Shown here piece after piece: positions 33,391-41,309 of a stretch of 53,396 nt of DNA; within the stretch, counting starts at the first letter, position 1, and each line of letters opens with the position of its first letter. A program made the translations under genes and the position numbers. Location: assembly GCA_004299235.1 (NCBI GenBank), contig SCQL01000035.1:1-53396 (forward strand), written 5' to 3'. Source of the DNA: a bacterium. Its GTDB lineage: Bacteria > Chloroflexota > Dormibacteria > Dormibacterales > Dormibacteraceae. The notes beneath the pieces are model-generated. The model saw only the letters and a program-made list of their open reading frames with translations. It was not told the DNA's origin and made no database searches.

Positions 33391-34542
33391 ATGGAATTGC
33401 AGCTGGCGCGGCAGCGGATCAGTCAACGAGCGGACCTCAACGCTTTCATCTCCATCTCGGCCGAGGAGGGCGGCGGGCCGGTGGTGGCCGTCAAGGACCT
33501 GGTCGACGTCGCGGGCATGGTCACGACGGCGGGTGGAGTCATCCTTCCCGACAGGGCCGCCGACCGGGACGCCCCGGTGGTGCGGCGCATCAGGCGCGAG
33601 GGCTGCGTGGTCGTGGGCAAGACCAACCTGCACGAGTTCGCTCTCGGGGTGACGGGCGTGAACCCGCATCACGGGACGGTCCGCAACCCGCATGATCCGA
33701 GCCGGGTCGCCGGCGGATCGTCGGGGGGGTCGGCTGCCGCCGTGGCGGCGGGCATGTGCGACTGGGCGATCGGAAGCGATACCGGGGGCTCCATCCGCAT
33801 CCCCGCGTCGCTTTGCGGCGTCGTCGGCTTCAAGCCGGCGTTCGGCAGCATCGACATCGCGGGCGTGATCCCGCTCAGCCAATCACTGGACACCCTGGGC
33901 CCGATGGCGCCTGACCTCGGCGGCGCAGCGCGTGCCTTTGCCATGATGTCCGGCGAGGCGGTGACGGCCGACCGCCTGCAGAGACCGCGACTCGCCGTCC
34001 CGGCGGGCTGGGTCTCGGGCCTGGACGAGCCGACCGACGACGCGTGGCGGCGGGTTGCCGCAGGCGTGCCCGAGATCGAGTTCGTCGATCGCGACCTGCT
34101 CTTCCGCACCGGCCTCACCATCTTGCTGGTGGAGGCGGCGACCTATCACCGGCGCTGGGTGGGCGAGTGCCCTGAGAAGTACGGCGCTGACGTGCTGGGC
34201 CACCTCCAGCGTGGCCTCGGGCTGCTGGCCGTCGACTACGAGGAGGCCCGCCTCGAGCGGCCGCGGCTGCGCGAAGCGGCGATGCGGGCGATGGATGGGA
34301 TCGACGCCCTCCTCGTCCCCGCCACGGCGATCGTGGCCCCGCCAGTCGACGCCGGGAACGAGGTCCGCGAGCCCCTGTCGCGATTCACGCGGCCGTTCAA
34401 CACGACGGGGCAACCGGTGGTGGCCCTGCCGGCTCCGGTGGATGGACTCCCGGTCGGCATCCAGGTGGTGGGACGCACGAACGTGGATACGTTGCGAGCC
34501 GCGATGTGGCTGGAGCGGGAGTGGCGGAACACCGAAGCGTGA
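33391..34542 (+). CDS. Amidase-signature family hydrolase
   Basis: 383 residues from ATG 33391. The Ser-cisSer-Lys catalytic set is visible: Lys in VVAVKDLVDVAG, cis-Ser in VAGGSSGGSAAAVAAG and nucleophile in GSDTGGSIRIPASLCG. The end has the family's FTRPFNTTGQPVVALPAP. GatA-like, but shorter and with no gatB or gatC near, so it is taken as a stand-alone amidase (amide, possibly indole-acetamide- or nicotinamide-type substrate, unknown). It sits 0.6 kb from coxG; a metabolic link to the molybdenum hydroxylase is only inference. Confidence 0.88.
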   Translation: MELQLARQRISQRADLNAFISISAEEGGGPVVAVKDLVDVAGMVTTAGGVILPDRAADRDAPVVRRIRREGCVVVGKTNLHEFALGVTGVNPHHGTVRNPHDPSRVAGGSSGGSAAAVAAGMCDWAIGSDTGGSIRIPASLCGVVGFKPAFGSIDIAGVIPLSQSLDTLGPMAPDLGGAARAFAMMSGEAVTADRLQRPRLAVPAGWVSGLDEPTDDAWRRVAAGVPEIEFVDRDLLFRTGLTILLVEAATYHRRWVGECPEKYGADVLGHLQRGLGLLAVDYEEARLERPRLREAAMRAMDGIDALLVPATAIVAPPVDAGNEVREPLSRFTRPFNTTGQPVVALPAPVDGLPVGIQVVGRTNVDTLRAAMWLEREWRNTEA

Positions 34543-34557
34543 GCCGCAGGCGCCAGG

Positions 34558-34589
34558 AATAAGAAAGCCGGCCGCTGATGGCGACCGGC
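34558..34589 (-). terminator. Intrinsic terminator of the cold-shock gene
   Basis: On the minus strand, GCCGG-TCGCC-ATCA-GCG-GCCGGC forms a stem with one bulge and is followed by TTTCTTATT. It begins 15 bases after the csp stop. The amidase ends 15 bases away on the other strand, and may share the hairpin. Confidence 0.6.
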
Positions 34590-34603
34590 GCGGAGAGCTG
34601 TGG

Positions 34604-34807
34604 CTACGCGAGCTTGATTCGGTTCGCGCGCGGGCCCTTCTGGCTCGGCTCGATCTCAAAGCTGACGCGCTCGCCGCCCGCCAGCGAATCGAAGTTCACG
34701 CTCGAGTCAAGGCCGGTCCGGTGGAAGAAGTACTCCCGCCCGTCCTCGGCCGCGATAAACCCGAACCCGCGGTCCGAAACCAGCTTCTTGATGGTGCCAG
34801 TCGGCAT
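34604..34807 (-). CDS. Cold-shock domain protein
   Basis: 67 residues from ATG 34807, with GAGGAG eight bases upstream. Single CSD: RNP1 in DRGFGFIAAEDG, RNP2 in YFFHRTGL, and the usual start TGTIKKLV and end GPRANRIKLA. Nucleic-acid chaperone of the CspA family. Upstream in-frame ATG at 34894 would add an unrelated basic leader and is rejected. The 136-bp region 34808-34942 towards the EamA gene holds its leader; no other feature is clear. Confidence 0.93.
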   Translation of the reverse strand: MPTGTIKKLVSDRGFGFIAAEDGREYFFHRTGLDSSVNFDSLAGGERVSFEIEPSQKGPRANRIKLA

Positions 34808-34942
34808 CTCGAAACTCCTCTTCTCGAAAGTAAATTCGCGAACGCACGGGTCCTTTCGAGAAGATCGACGACCGCGGCGAACATCGCTCGACACCCGGCG
34901 ACCGGCTTACCTTACCACCCTCATCCGGCAAGTCAAATCGGC

Positions 34943-35818
34943 TCAAACGGCGAGCAGAAAGACGCCCACCAGGGTGGCCAGCGCGCCTGTCAGCTTCAGG
35001 GCGGCGGCCCGGCTTTCCCCCAACCTCCAGACCCCCCAGACGGCGACCGCCACGATCGCTGTTTCCCGCACCGGGGCAACCACGGACAAGGGAGCGAAGC
35101 TGAGTGCCCAGAGCACCAGGAAATAGCCACCCCACATGAAGACCCCGATCACCAAGGACCCCGGCCAGGCCGGCGGAGGCGGCTCGAGTGAACGGTGGTC
35201 CTCGAGGCCATTCCGGCGGCCCGCGTCAAGCTTCGAGGCGATCCAGCTCGAGCCGATCAGACCGGCGGTGATGAGCACCACCAGCAGCCAGCCGTAGAGC
35301 CACGGCGTCGACAGGCGCACTCCGACCCGATCGACCGCCGTGTAGGCGGCGATGGCGACGCCAGTCAGCAGGGCCGGCAGCGTGGCCCGGCCGCTGGTCT
35401 GCGGCAGCGTGACCGCGAGGATCCCCAGCAGGCACAGGCCCACCCCCGCGAGCTGCACGGGCGCCAGCCTCTCCCCGAGCAGTCCGAGCCCGGCGGCGAC
35501 GGCGAGCAGCGGCGCGGAGCCGCGGGCGATCGGATACACGACCGACAGCTCGCCGCGGCGGTAGGCGGCCGACAGCAGCCAGAGATAGGCGACCTCGAGG
35601 CTCGCGGACAGAGCGCACAGCCCCGCCGCCGGCGCGGTGAACCCGGGGCGTCCGCCGATGAACCAGGCCGCCGCGACAGGCGGGGTGATGACCAGAACCG
35701 CGGCATAGCTGGCGCGCCGGAACGTGGCCATCGGGTTGCCGCTGACCTTGACGAGCACGTTCCACGCCCCGTGCACGGCGGCGGCGCACAAGGCGAGCGC
35801 GATGGCGGCCGCGATCAG
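34943..35818 (-). CDS. EamA/DMT-family transporter
   Basis: About 291 residues with ten hydrophobic segments in two homologous halves (first half AAVHGAWNVLVKVSGNP, AYLWLLSAAYRRGELSVVYP, LLAVAAGLGLLGERLAPVQL; second half FMWGGYFLVLWALSFAPLSVVAPV, WRLGESRAAALKL). This is the drug/metabolite transporter fold; substrate unknown. The frame runs far upstream inside the lipase gene, but the family N-terminus begins at IAAAIALALCAAAVHGAW. There is no ATG/GTG/TTG there; CTG 35818 has TGAGG eight bases upstream and is my start, 10 bases after the lipase stop. Confidence 0.85.
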   Translation of the reverse strand: MIAAAIALALCAAAVHGAWNVLVKVSGNPMATFRRASYAAVLVITPPVAAAWFIGGRPGFTAPAAGLCALSASLEVAYLWLLSAAYRRGELSVVYPIARGSAPLLAVAAGLGLLGERLAPVQLAGVGLCLLGILAVTLPQTSGRATLPALLTGVAIAAYTAVDRVGVRLSTPWLYGWLLVVLITAGLIGSSWIASKLDAGRRNGLEDHRSLEPPPPAWPGSLVIGVFMWGGYFLVLWALSFAPLSVVAPVRETAIVAVAVWGVWRLGESRAAALKLTGALATLVGVFLLAV

Positions 35819-35828
35819 CTCGGCAACC

Positions 35829-36521
35829 TCAGCCGGCCGGCCGGCGAGGACGCGCCAGCAACCGGCCGAGAAGCCTGTACACCTCAGGGTTGACGACGAG
35901 GCCGTTGTGACTGCCCCAAACGGAGATCGCCGGGATGTCCGGGCGGAGGCAGGAGCGGAAGTTGACCACGTCGTCCGATCGCGTGTAGATCGAGGTCGTG
36001 GGTACGACCGGGGCAAGCTCGAGGTCGTGCTCGAAGCGGCCTTCGGCCCTCAGGCGCCGGCCGTAGCCGATCTCGTTCGCGGTTTTGACCACGCCCACGG
36101 CGGCCCGGGTGATGAGCGCCAGGTCGGTGAAATCGGCCAGCGGAGAACCGAGCGCGATCACCTGCTCGACACTCTGGGGCCGTCGCTGCGACAGGACCTT
36201 GGCGAGGAGCCCGCCACGGCTGTGCCCGACCACGCTGACGCGCCGCCCGCTCTGGCGCTCGATCTCGGCCAGCCGGTGCCTCAGGCCGGCCAGCATCCGC
36301 TCCGAGTGGTGGACGTTGAAGAGGATGCCCGAGAGGTGGGGGCTGTAACCGATCCGGCCGAGCCAGCCGTGGAGGACGCGCAACGACCAGTCGCCGGAGA
36401 GGAAGCCGGGCACCAGCAGCACCGGCCGGCCGTCCCCACGCGGCACGCCCCGGCCACGAAAGACGGGGTCGCGCAGCAGGGCCGTGAGCTCGCGGAGGGC
36501 GAGCGGGTCCCAGAGCTTCAC
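35829..36521 (-). CDS. Alpha/beta-hydrolase lipase-like protein
   Basis: 230 residues from GTG 36521. Seen: PVLLVPGFLSGDWSLRVLHG with the oxyanion region, nucleophile VVGHSRGGLLAKVLS, acid probably in YTRSDDVVNFRSC, and histidine in WGSHNGLVVNPEVYRLLG. This arrangement is like bacterial triacylglycerol-lipase/PGAP1-type esterases. No signal peptide. TACCAT 10-15 bases before the GTG may be a -10 and would give a leaderless message. It precedes the EamA gene on the same strand. Confidence 0.82.
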   Translation of the reverse strand: MKLWDPLALRELTALLRDPVFRGRGVPRGDGRPVLLVPGFLSGDWSLRVLHGWLGRIGYSPHLSGILFNVHHSERMLAGLRHRLAEIERQSGRRVSVVGHSRGGLLAKVLSQRRPQSVEQVIALGSPLADFTDLALITRAAVGVVKTANEIGYGRRLRAEGRFEHDLELAPVVPTTSIYTRSDDVVNFRSCLRPDIPAISVWGSHNGLVVNPEVYRLLGRLLARPRRPAG

Positions 36522-36618
36522 AGGCAGCGATGGTAGGTTGTGCGGCCGCCCGGCCGGAGCACGCCGTTAAGGCCGTGGCGCCCCGGCCTCGGTCGAGTTC
36601 ACACTGGCGCGGTGGCCT

Positions 36619-38616
36619 GTGACCCCTGAGCAAGTCCTGAACGACGTCTTCCACCTGGAATCGTTCCGACCCGGGCAGGCCGAGGTGGTGGCGGCCCAGA
36701 TGAGCGGCCGCGACGTGCTCGCCGTCGCGCCGACCGGCTCGGGCAAGAGCCTGAGCTACTGGGTACCGGCAATCCTGGGGGACGGGCTCACGGTCGTGGT
36801 CTCGCCCCTGATCGCGCTCATGAAGGACCAGGTGGATCGGCTGGCCGGCCACGGCGTCAGGGCCGCGTTCATCAACTCGACGCTCGGCTCGGCCGAGCAG
36901 CGGGGGCGCCTGGAGGCGGCGTCGAGAGGGGCGTATCAGCTCCTGTACGTCGCGCCGGAGCGATTCAGCCGGCCGGGCTTCACGGCCAGGCTGGCGGCTC
37001 TTGCCGTCCGGCGCTTCATCGTCGACGAGGCGCATTGCATCTCCAGCTGGGGCCACGATTTCCGACCTGACTACCGCCTGATCGGCGGCGCGATGGAGGC
37101 ATGCGGCCGGCCGCCGATCGGCGCCTTCACGGCGACCGCGACGCCGGACGTCCGGGTCGACATCGCGTCCAACCTGGGCCTGCGTGATCCGCTGGTCATG
37201 GTCACCGGCTTCAACCGGCCCAACCTGAAGCTCGCCGCCGTCGCGGCCCGCGGGCGCGAGGGGCGGATCGAGGAACTCCGGCGCCGCCTGAATCCCGGCG
37301 ATGGACGCGCGCTCGTCTACACCGGGACGGTCAAGGGCGCGGAGGACACGGCCGCCGCCATCAGCCGGTGGGGCTTCCCCGCCGCCGCCTATCACGGGCG
37401 GCTGCCGGACGTGAGCCGCCGCCGGATCCAGGAGGGATTCGCGGCTCGAGACCTCCGTGTCGTCGTCGCCACCAGCGCGTTTGGGATGGGCGTCGACTTC
37501 CCCGACATCCGGCAGGTCATCCACGTCGGCTATCCGGGCAGCGTCGAGGCCTACTACCAGGAGGTTGGACGCGCGGGCCGCGACGGCCGGCCGGCCCTGT
37601 GCCTGCTGATCCACTCGGCGAAGGATCGCGACCTCCAGGTCTATTTCATCGAAATGGCCTTCCCGGAGCTCAGCGACGTGATCAGCGCTCATACCGCCTA
37701 CTCGAGGCTCGGAGTCTGGAACTCCGACCCTGAAGAGCTCAGGGCGCTCCTGCCGGACTCCGCATGGAGATCACTGGAGGCGTCGAAGCGGCTGCTCCAG
37801 ACCGCGGGGGCTCTGCGGAGCGACGGCAGCGTCGGTCCTTTCGACCCCCCTCGACTCGACTTCCCACAGCGTGCGGCGCTGAAGCGGCACGCCTACACCA
37901 AGCTCGCGAAAATGATCGCCTTCGCTCAGCTGCGCTCGTGCCGCCATGCCTACATCACCGACTACTTCGGCGAGCCGACGGCCGAACGCTCCTGCCGTTC
38001 GTGCGACAACTGCGAGCACGGAGCGGTCGCCGCGGACAAGACCTCCCAAGTCGACGCCAGGTTCACCCGCGCCGCACTCGCGGGCGCGGCGAGATTTTCG
38101 AGCCGGGTCGGGATCGTCAACCTCGCTGCCATCCTGGCCGGCAAGGCGAACCGTTTCATTCGCGATCAGCCGTGGGTGGTCAACGTGCCCGCTTACGGGT
38201 CGATGTCGGAATGGAGCCCGGCCTGGATCCGCCGTCTGCTCGAAGAGCTGGTGGCGGCCGGTTGCCTCGCTCAAAGCTCGGGCCAGTACCCGATGGTCGG
38301 GCTGACCGAGCGCGGGCGCGCCATTCTCGGCGGCTTGGAGACGATCGAGGTCGCGATCGAGCAGGACCACCAAGCGGCCCTCAGCCCCGGCCCGGATCCG
38401 GTCCTTTTCCAGCGCCTTCGCGCCTGGCGGGCTGAGGTCGCCCGCCGTCAGGGAGTGCCTGCCTACGTCGTGTTTCACGACCGGACGCTGTCCGAGCTGG
38501 CCGCTCGACGGCCCGCGGACCTGGTCGCCATGGGGACTCTGCCCGGCATCGGCCGATCCAAGCTCGAGCGCTATGGCGCCGCCGTCCTGGAAATCTTGGC
38601 GGCGCCAGATGACTAG
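36619..38616 (+). CDS. recQ: ATP-dependent DNA helicase RecQ
   Basis: 665 residues, GTG 36619. Motif I APTGSGKSLSYWVPA, motif II IVDEAHCISSWGHDFRPDY, motif III AFTATATPDVR, motif VI YQEVGRAGRDGRPALCLL. The zinc site is in LRSCRHAYITDYFGE and CRSCDNCEHG, followed by a winged helix and an HRDC domain (RLRAWRAEVARRQGVPAYVVF, MGTLPGIGRSKLERYG). It unwinds DNA in recombination and repair. All motifs are present. The 97-bp gap to the divergent lipase gene has GC-rich inverted sequence around GGCCGCCCGGCC but no clear -10 for recQ. Confidence 0.95.
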   Translation: MTPEQVLNDVFHLESFRPGQAEVVAAQMSGRDVLAVAPTGSGKSLSYWVPAILGDGLTVVVSPLIALMKDQVDRLAGHGVRAAFINSTLGSAEQRGRLEAASRGAYQLLYVAPERFSRPGFTARLAALAVRRFIVDEAHCISSWGHDFRPDYRLIGGAMEACGRPPIGAFTATATPDVRVDIASNLGLRDPLVMVTGFNRPNLKLAAVAARGREGRIEELRRRLNPGDGRALVYTGTVKGAEDTAAAISRWGFPAAAYHGRLPDVSRRRIQEGFAARDLRVVVATSAFGMGVDFPDIRQVIHVGYPGSVEAYYQEVGRAGRDGRPALCLLIHSAKDRDLQVYFIEMAFPELSDVISAHTAYSRLGVWNSDPEELRALLPDSAWRSLEASKRLLQTAGALRSDGSVGPFDPPRLDFPQRAALKRHAYTKLAKMIAFAQLRSCRHAYITDYFGEPTAERSCRSCDNCEHGAVAADKTSQVDARFTRAALAGAARFSSRVGIVNLAAILAGKANRFIRDQPWVVNVPAYGSMSEWSPAWIRRLLEELVAAGCLAQSSGQYPMVGLTERGRAILGGLETIEVAIEQDHQAALSPGPDPVLFQRLRAWRAEVARRQGVPAYVVFHDRTLSELAARRPADLVAMGTLPGIGRSKLERYGAAVLEILAAPDD

Positions 38617-38809
38617 GCGAGCTGGTGCTTGCCGGTTCGGGCGGCCGAGAGGGGCGAGCTGGTGCTTGCCGGTTCCGGCGGCCCCCTCACCGAGAGGGGC
38701 GAGCTGGTGCTTGCCGGTTCGGGCGGCCAATAGGGGCGAGCTGGTGCTTGCCGGTTCCGGCGGCCCCTCCCCAATAGGGGCGAGCTGGTGCTTGCCGGTT
38801 CCGGCGGCC
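38616..38809 (+). repeat. Five-copy tandem repeat downstream of recQ
   Basis: Five copies of a 31-bp core starting GGCGAGCTGGTGCTTGCCGG lie at 38616-38646, 38653-38683, 38698-38728, 38735-38765 and 38779-38809. Offsets are 37, 45, 37 and 44 bp. Copies 1 and 3 end TTCGGGCGGCC, copies 2, 4 and 5 end TTCCGGCGGCC, so an 82-bp two-copy unit was duplicated. Linkers (GAGAGG, AATAGG, CCCTCACC-type) resemble the adjacent GGGGAGAGGG element. Offsets are not multiples of three, so it is non-coding. It ends directly at the dispersed hairpin (38821). Its function is unknown. Confidence 0.9.
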
Positions 38810-38820
38810 CCCTCACCGGG

Positions 38821-38840
38821 CCTCTCCCCAAGGGGAGAGG
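38821..38840. repeat. Dispersed CCTCTCCCC/GGGGAGAGG hairpin, copy 2
   Basis: Perfect 9-bp stem with 2-base loop at the end of the tandem repeats, preceded by CCCTCACC and followed by GGCATTTATTATTG. TATTAT (38845-38850) may be the -10 for the next gene, which opens with TTG at 38859. Confidence 0.65.
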
Positions 38841-38858
38841 GCATTTATTATTGACGCA

Positions 38859-39752
38859 TTGCGCCATAAAACCGTTGACCTGGAAGGGCCGGTTCACTAC
38901 GTCGACTTCGGGGGCGACGGCAAACCGCTGCTCATGGTCCACGGGCTTGGCGGCAGCGCTCTCAACTGGATGTCCGTCGGGCCCGAGGTGGCCAAGACCC
39001 ACCACGCCCTGGCGCTCGACCTGGCAGGCTTCGGGCGTACCCCGCTGTTCAAGCGCTCCGCGGCGGTCGGCGCCAACGCGGAACTGGTCCACTCGTTCAT
39101 CGAGAACGTGATCGGCGAGCCGGTGGTGCTGATGGGCAACTCGATGGGAGGCCACATCGCGATCCTCGAAGCTGCCGACCACCCGGACTGGGTGACGACG
39201 CTGGTCCTGGTCGACCCCGCGATCCCCGGCGTCCGGGTCCAGCGGCCCAAGCCGGCCATGCTCGGAGTCATGGCTGCGCTGTCGATCCCCGGCCTCGCTC
39301 AAACCCTGCTCGACCGGCGGGCGCGGGAGCTCGGCGCCGAGCGCCTGGTGCGCGAGACGCTCGCCCTGGTCTGCGCGGACCCGTCTTGCGTCGATCCCGC
39401 GGTCGTCGCGGCGCATGTCCAGCTGACGCGTGAGCGAGAGCGCCTGGGACGCCAGAACGGCCGGGCCTTCCTGCAGGCGACGCGCTCGATCGCGTTCCGC
39501 ATGGCGGATCCACGCTTCTGGGCGCGGGCCGCCCACGTGACAGCACCAACGCTCGTGATCCACGGCGACCTCGATCGACTCATTCCGATCGCCGCCGCCC
39601 GTAAGCTCGCCCGCCGGCGGCCGGAATGGACGCTCAAGGTGCTCGAGGGAGTCGGCCATGTGCCGATGATGGAAACGCCCGGCCTATTCATGAACGCTCT
39701 GAACGGCTGGGGCGCGCATGGAATCGCACGCGAGGCCGCGACGGCTTCATAA
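38859..39752 (+). CDS. Alpha/beta-hydrolase fold protein
   Basis: 297 residues from TTG 38859. Seen: PLLMVHGLGGSALNWMSVGP, ALDLAGFGRTPLFKRS, nucleophile LMGNSMGGHIAILEAADHP, acid in IHGDLDRLIPIAAARKL and histidine in EGVGHVPMMETP; the catalytic triad is complete. The cap region from about residue 125 to 225 is Arg-rich. Esterase, C-C hydrolase or haloperoxidase-like activity cannot be told apart. It may be driven by a promoter at the end of the repeat region. Confidence 0.85.
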   Translation: MRHKTVDLEGPVHYVDFGGDGKPLLMVHGLGGSALNWMSVGPEVAKTHHALALDLAGFGRTPLFKRSAAVGANAELVHSFIENVIGEPVVLMGNSMGGHIAILEAADHPDWVTTLVLVDPAIPGVRVQRPKPAMLGVMAALSIPGLAQTLLDRRARELGAERLVRETLALVCADPSCVDPAVVAAHVQLTRERERLGRQNGRAFLQATRSIAFRMADPRFWARAAHVTAPTLVIHGDLDRLIPIAAARKLARRRPEWTLKVLEGVGHVPMMETPGLFMNALNGWGAHGIAREAATAS

Positions 39753-39819
39753 AGGAGCAGCACCCAGGACGCATGGGCCCCTCGGCCGAGCCTTGGGCGG
39801 ACGGATCCATGTAACATCG

Positions 39820-39911
39820 GCTGCCAGCGGGAGCTCGCATGTAACGGGCTGAGAGGGCGCCAGCAGCGCCGACCGCATGAACCTGATCTGGGTAATGCCA
39901 GCGGAGGGAGA
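39820..39911 (+). promoter_or_regulatory. TPP riboswitch (THI element)
   Basis: The conserved THI-box parts are present in order: CTGAGAGG (39849-39856), a variable arm GGCGCC...GCGCC, ATGAACCTGATCTGG (39877-39891), GTAATGCCAGCGGAGGGA (39892-39909). The 3' strand GGAGGGAG is also the ribosome binding site of the transporter at 39915, so thiamine pyrophosphate binding should hide it and stop translation. TAACAT (39812-39817) may be the -10. CATGTAAC occurs twice (39808, 39838). No terminator hairpin with a U run is seen before the ATG. Confidence 0.93.
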
Positions 39912-39914
39912 ACG

Positions 39915-41309
39915 ATGAGCGATTTCGCTACGCCAGCGATTGCAACGGACGTCTTCGGCAAGGTCGAGAGCCGCGGCATCGACGCCATCCCGGCCGCCGA
40001 GCGGCACGGCGCGCCGCGTGAGCTCGCATTCCTCTGGGCCGGAGCGTTCGTCAACTACGCCAGCCTTTTCACCGCCAGCCTGCTGACGACCTATTACGGA
40101 CTGGGCGTGTGGGACGGCCTTTTGGCCGCCGCGCTGGGCACCGTCGCCGCGGCCGTGATCTTGGGCCTGCTCAGCAACACCGGGCCGCGGTCGGGGCTGC
40201 CGCAGATCATCTTCACGCGCAGCATCTTCGGCCGTCGCGGTTCCTATCTCGGGGCGGCGCTCACCCTGTTCCTGGCCATCGGCTGGTTCGCGGTCGATTG
40301 CGTGATCGCGGCGCAGGCCGGGGCGCAGCTCTTCGGCGGCGGCAACCGGCTCGTCACCTTCGGGCTGGTGATCCTGATCGCCGCGGTCAGCGTCGCGGTG
40401 GCGATCTTCGGCCACCAGACCATCAAGGTCTTGGAAACCTACGGCGCCGTCATTTTCGCGGTGCTGTCGGCCGCGCTGTTCGTCTTCCTCGCGCCGCAGT
40501 TCCACTGGGGCCAGGGACCGACCGCATCAGGCGCAGACCTGCCGGGCGCCTTCGTGCTCGGCTTCATGACCTGCTTCGCGCTGGTCGCGTCCTGGTACCC
40601 GTTCGCCAGCGATTATTCGCGCTACCTGCCGGCATCGAGCCCGGCGAGGTCGGTGACCTTGTGGCCGGTGGTCGGAGTCACGCTGCCGATGGTCCTGCTC
40701 GGACTGTTCGGCCTGCTGCTGCCGACGATCGACGCCAAGCTCGCCGCCGACCAGGGCGTGCTCGCGGTGATCAGCGCCCACGCACCGGCCTGGGTCGCCA
40801 TCCCGTTTTTCATCTTCGTCGTCGTGGGCGAGATCTGGGCCAACTACCTGGACGTGTACACCGCCGGCCTGGTCTCACTCGCGATGGGGATCAAGCTCGA
40901 GCGCTGGCAGACCGCCCTGGGCTGCGGCGTCCTCGGCACCGCGCTGGCCGCGTACGCGGTGCTCGTGAGCGACTTTCACCTCGCCTACGAGGATTTTCTG
41001 ATCCTCACGTACCTGTGGGCGCCCGCCTGGGCGGCGGTCGTGCTGCTGAGCTTCTTTGTTTTCGAAGGCCGGGCACGGCTTGGGCTCGGGCTGGCCGCCT
41101 GGCTGGCCGGGACGGCCGTCAGCCTGCTGTTCGTCAACTACGACAACCTGTTCAGCAACCTGGTCGCGAAGCCGAGCTTTTTCAACGAGGGACTGATCGC
41201 CGGCCTGCATGGCGCCGACGTCAGCGGCGTCATGAGCATCGCCGTGGCCGCCGCGCTGTATTGGGGCGGCCGCCGCATCCGGTTCGGGGAAGGCCGCGTG
41301 CGGCCGTGA
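39915..41309 (+). CDS. NCS1-family transporter, probably hydroxymethylpyrimidine uptake
   Basis: 464 residues with about twelve membrane segments. NCS1 (cytosine/purine permease) features: the acidic leader, WAGAFVNYASLFTASLL in segment 1, GPRSGLPQIIFTRSIFGRRG, GHQTIKVLETYGAV, WYPFASDYSRYLPA and NYLDVYTAGLVSLAMG. The TPP riboswitch in its leader and the overlapping thiD indicate uptake of a thiamine precursor, most likely the pyrimidine HMP (a CytX-like role). The stop overlaps the thiD GTG (GTGA). Confidence 0.9.
   Translation: MSDFATPAIATDVFGKVESRGIDAIPAAERHGAPRELAFLWAGAFVNYASLFTASLLTTYYGLGVWDGLLAAALGTVAAAVILGLLSNTGPRSGLPQIIFTRSIFGRRGSYLGAALTLFLAIGWFAVDCVIAAQAGAQLFGGGNRLVTFGLVILIAAVSVAVAIFGHQTIKVLETYGAVIFAVLSAALFVFLAPQFHWGQGPTASGADLPGAFVLGFMTCFALVASWYPFASDYSRYLPASSPARSVTLWPVVGVTLPMVLLGLFGLLLPTIDAKLAADQGVLAVISAHAPAWVAIPFFIFVVVGEIWANYLDVYTAGLVSLAMGIKLERWQTALGCGVLGTALAAYAVLVSDFHLAYEDFLILTYLWAPAWAAVVLLSFFVFEGRARLGLGLAAWLAGTAVSLLFVNYDNLFSNLVAKPSFFNEGLIAGLHGADVSGVMSIAVAAALYWGGRRIRFGEGRVRP

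Noticed and set aside
33391-34542. GatA subunit of tRNA amidotransferase
   Set aside because: It has the amidase signature but is short and there is no gatB or gatC beside it.
35884-37692. A 602-residue minus-strand ORF across lipase and recQ
   Set aside because: Low-complexity shadow of recQ and the lipase, no domain seen.
38616-38809. CRISPR array
   Set aside because: The gaps are only 6-14 bases and similar to each other, copies are adjacent in an 82-bp duplicated unit, and no cas genes are near.
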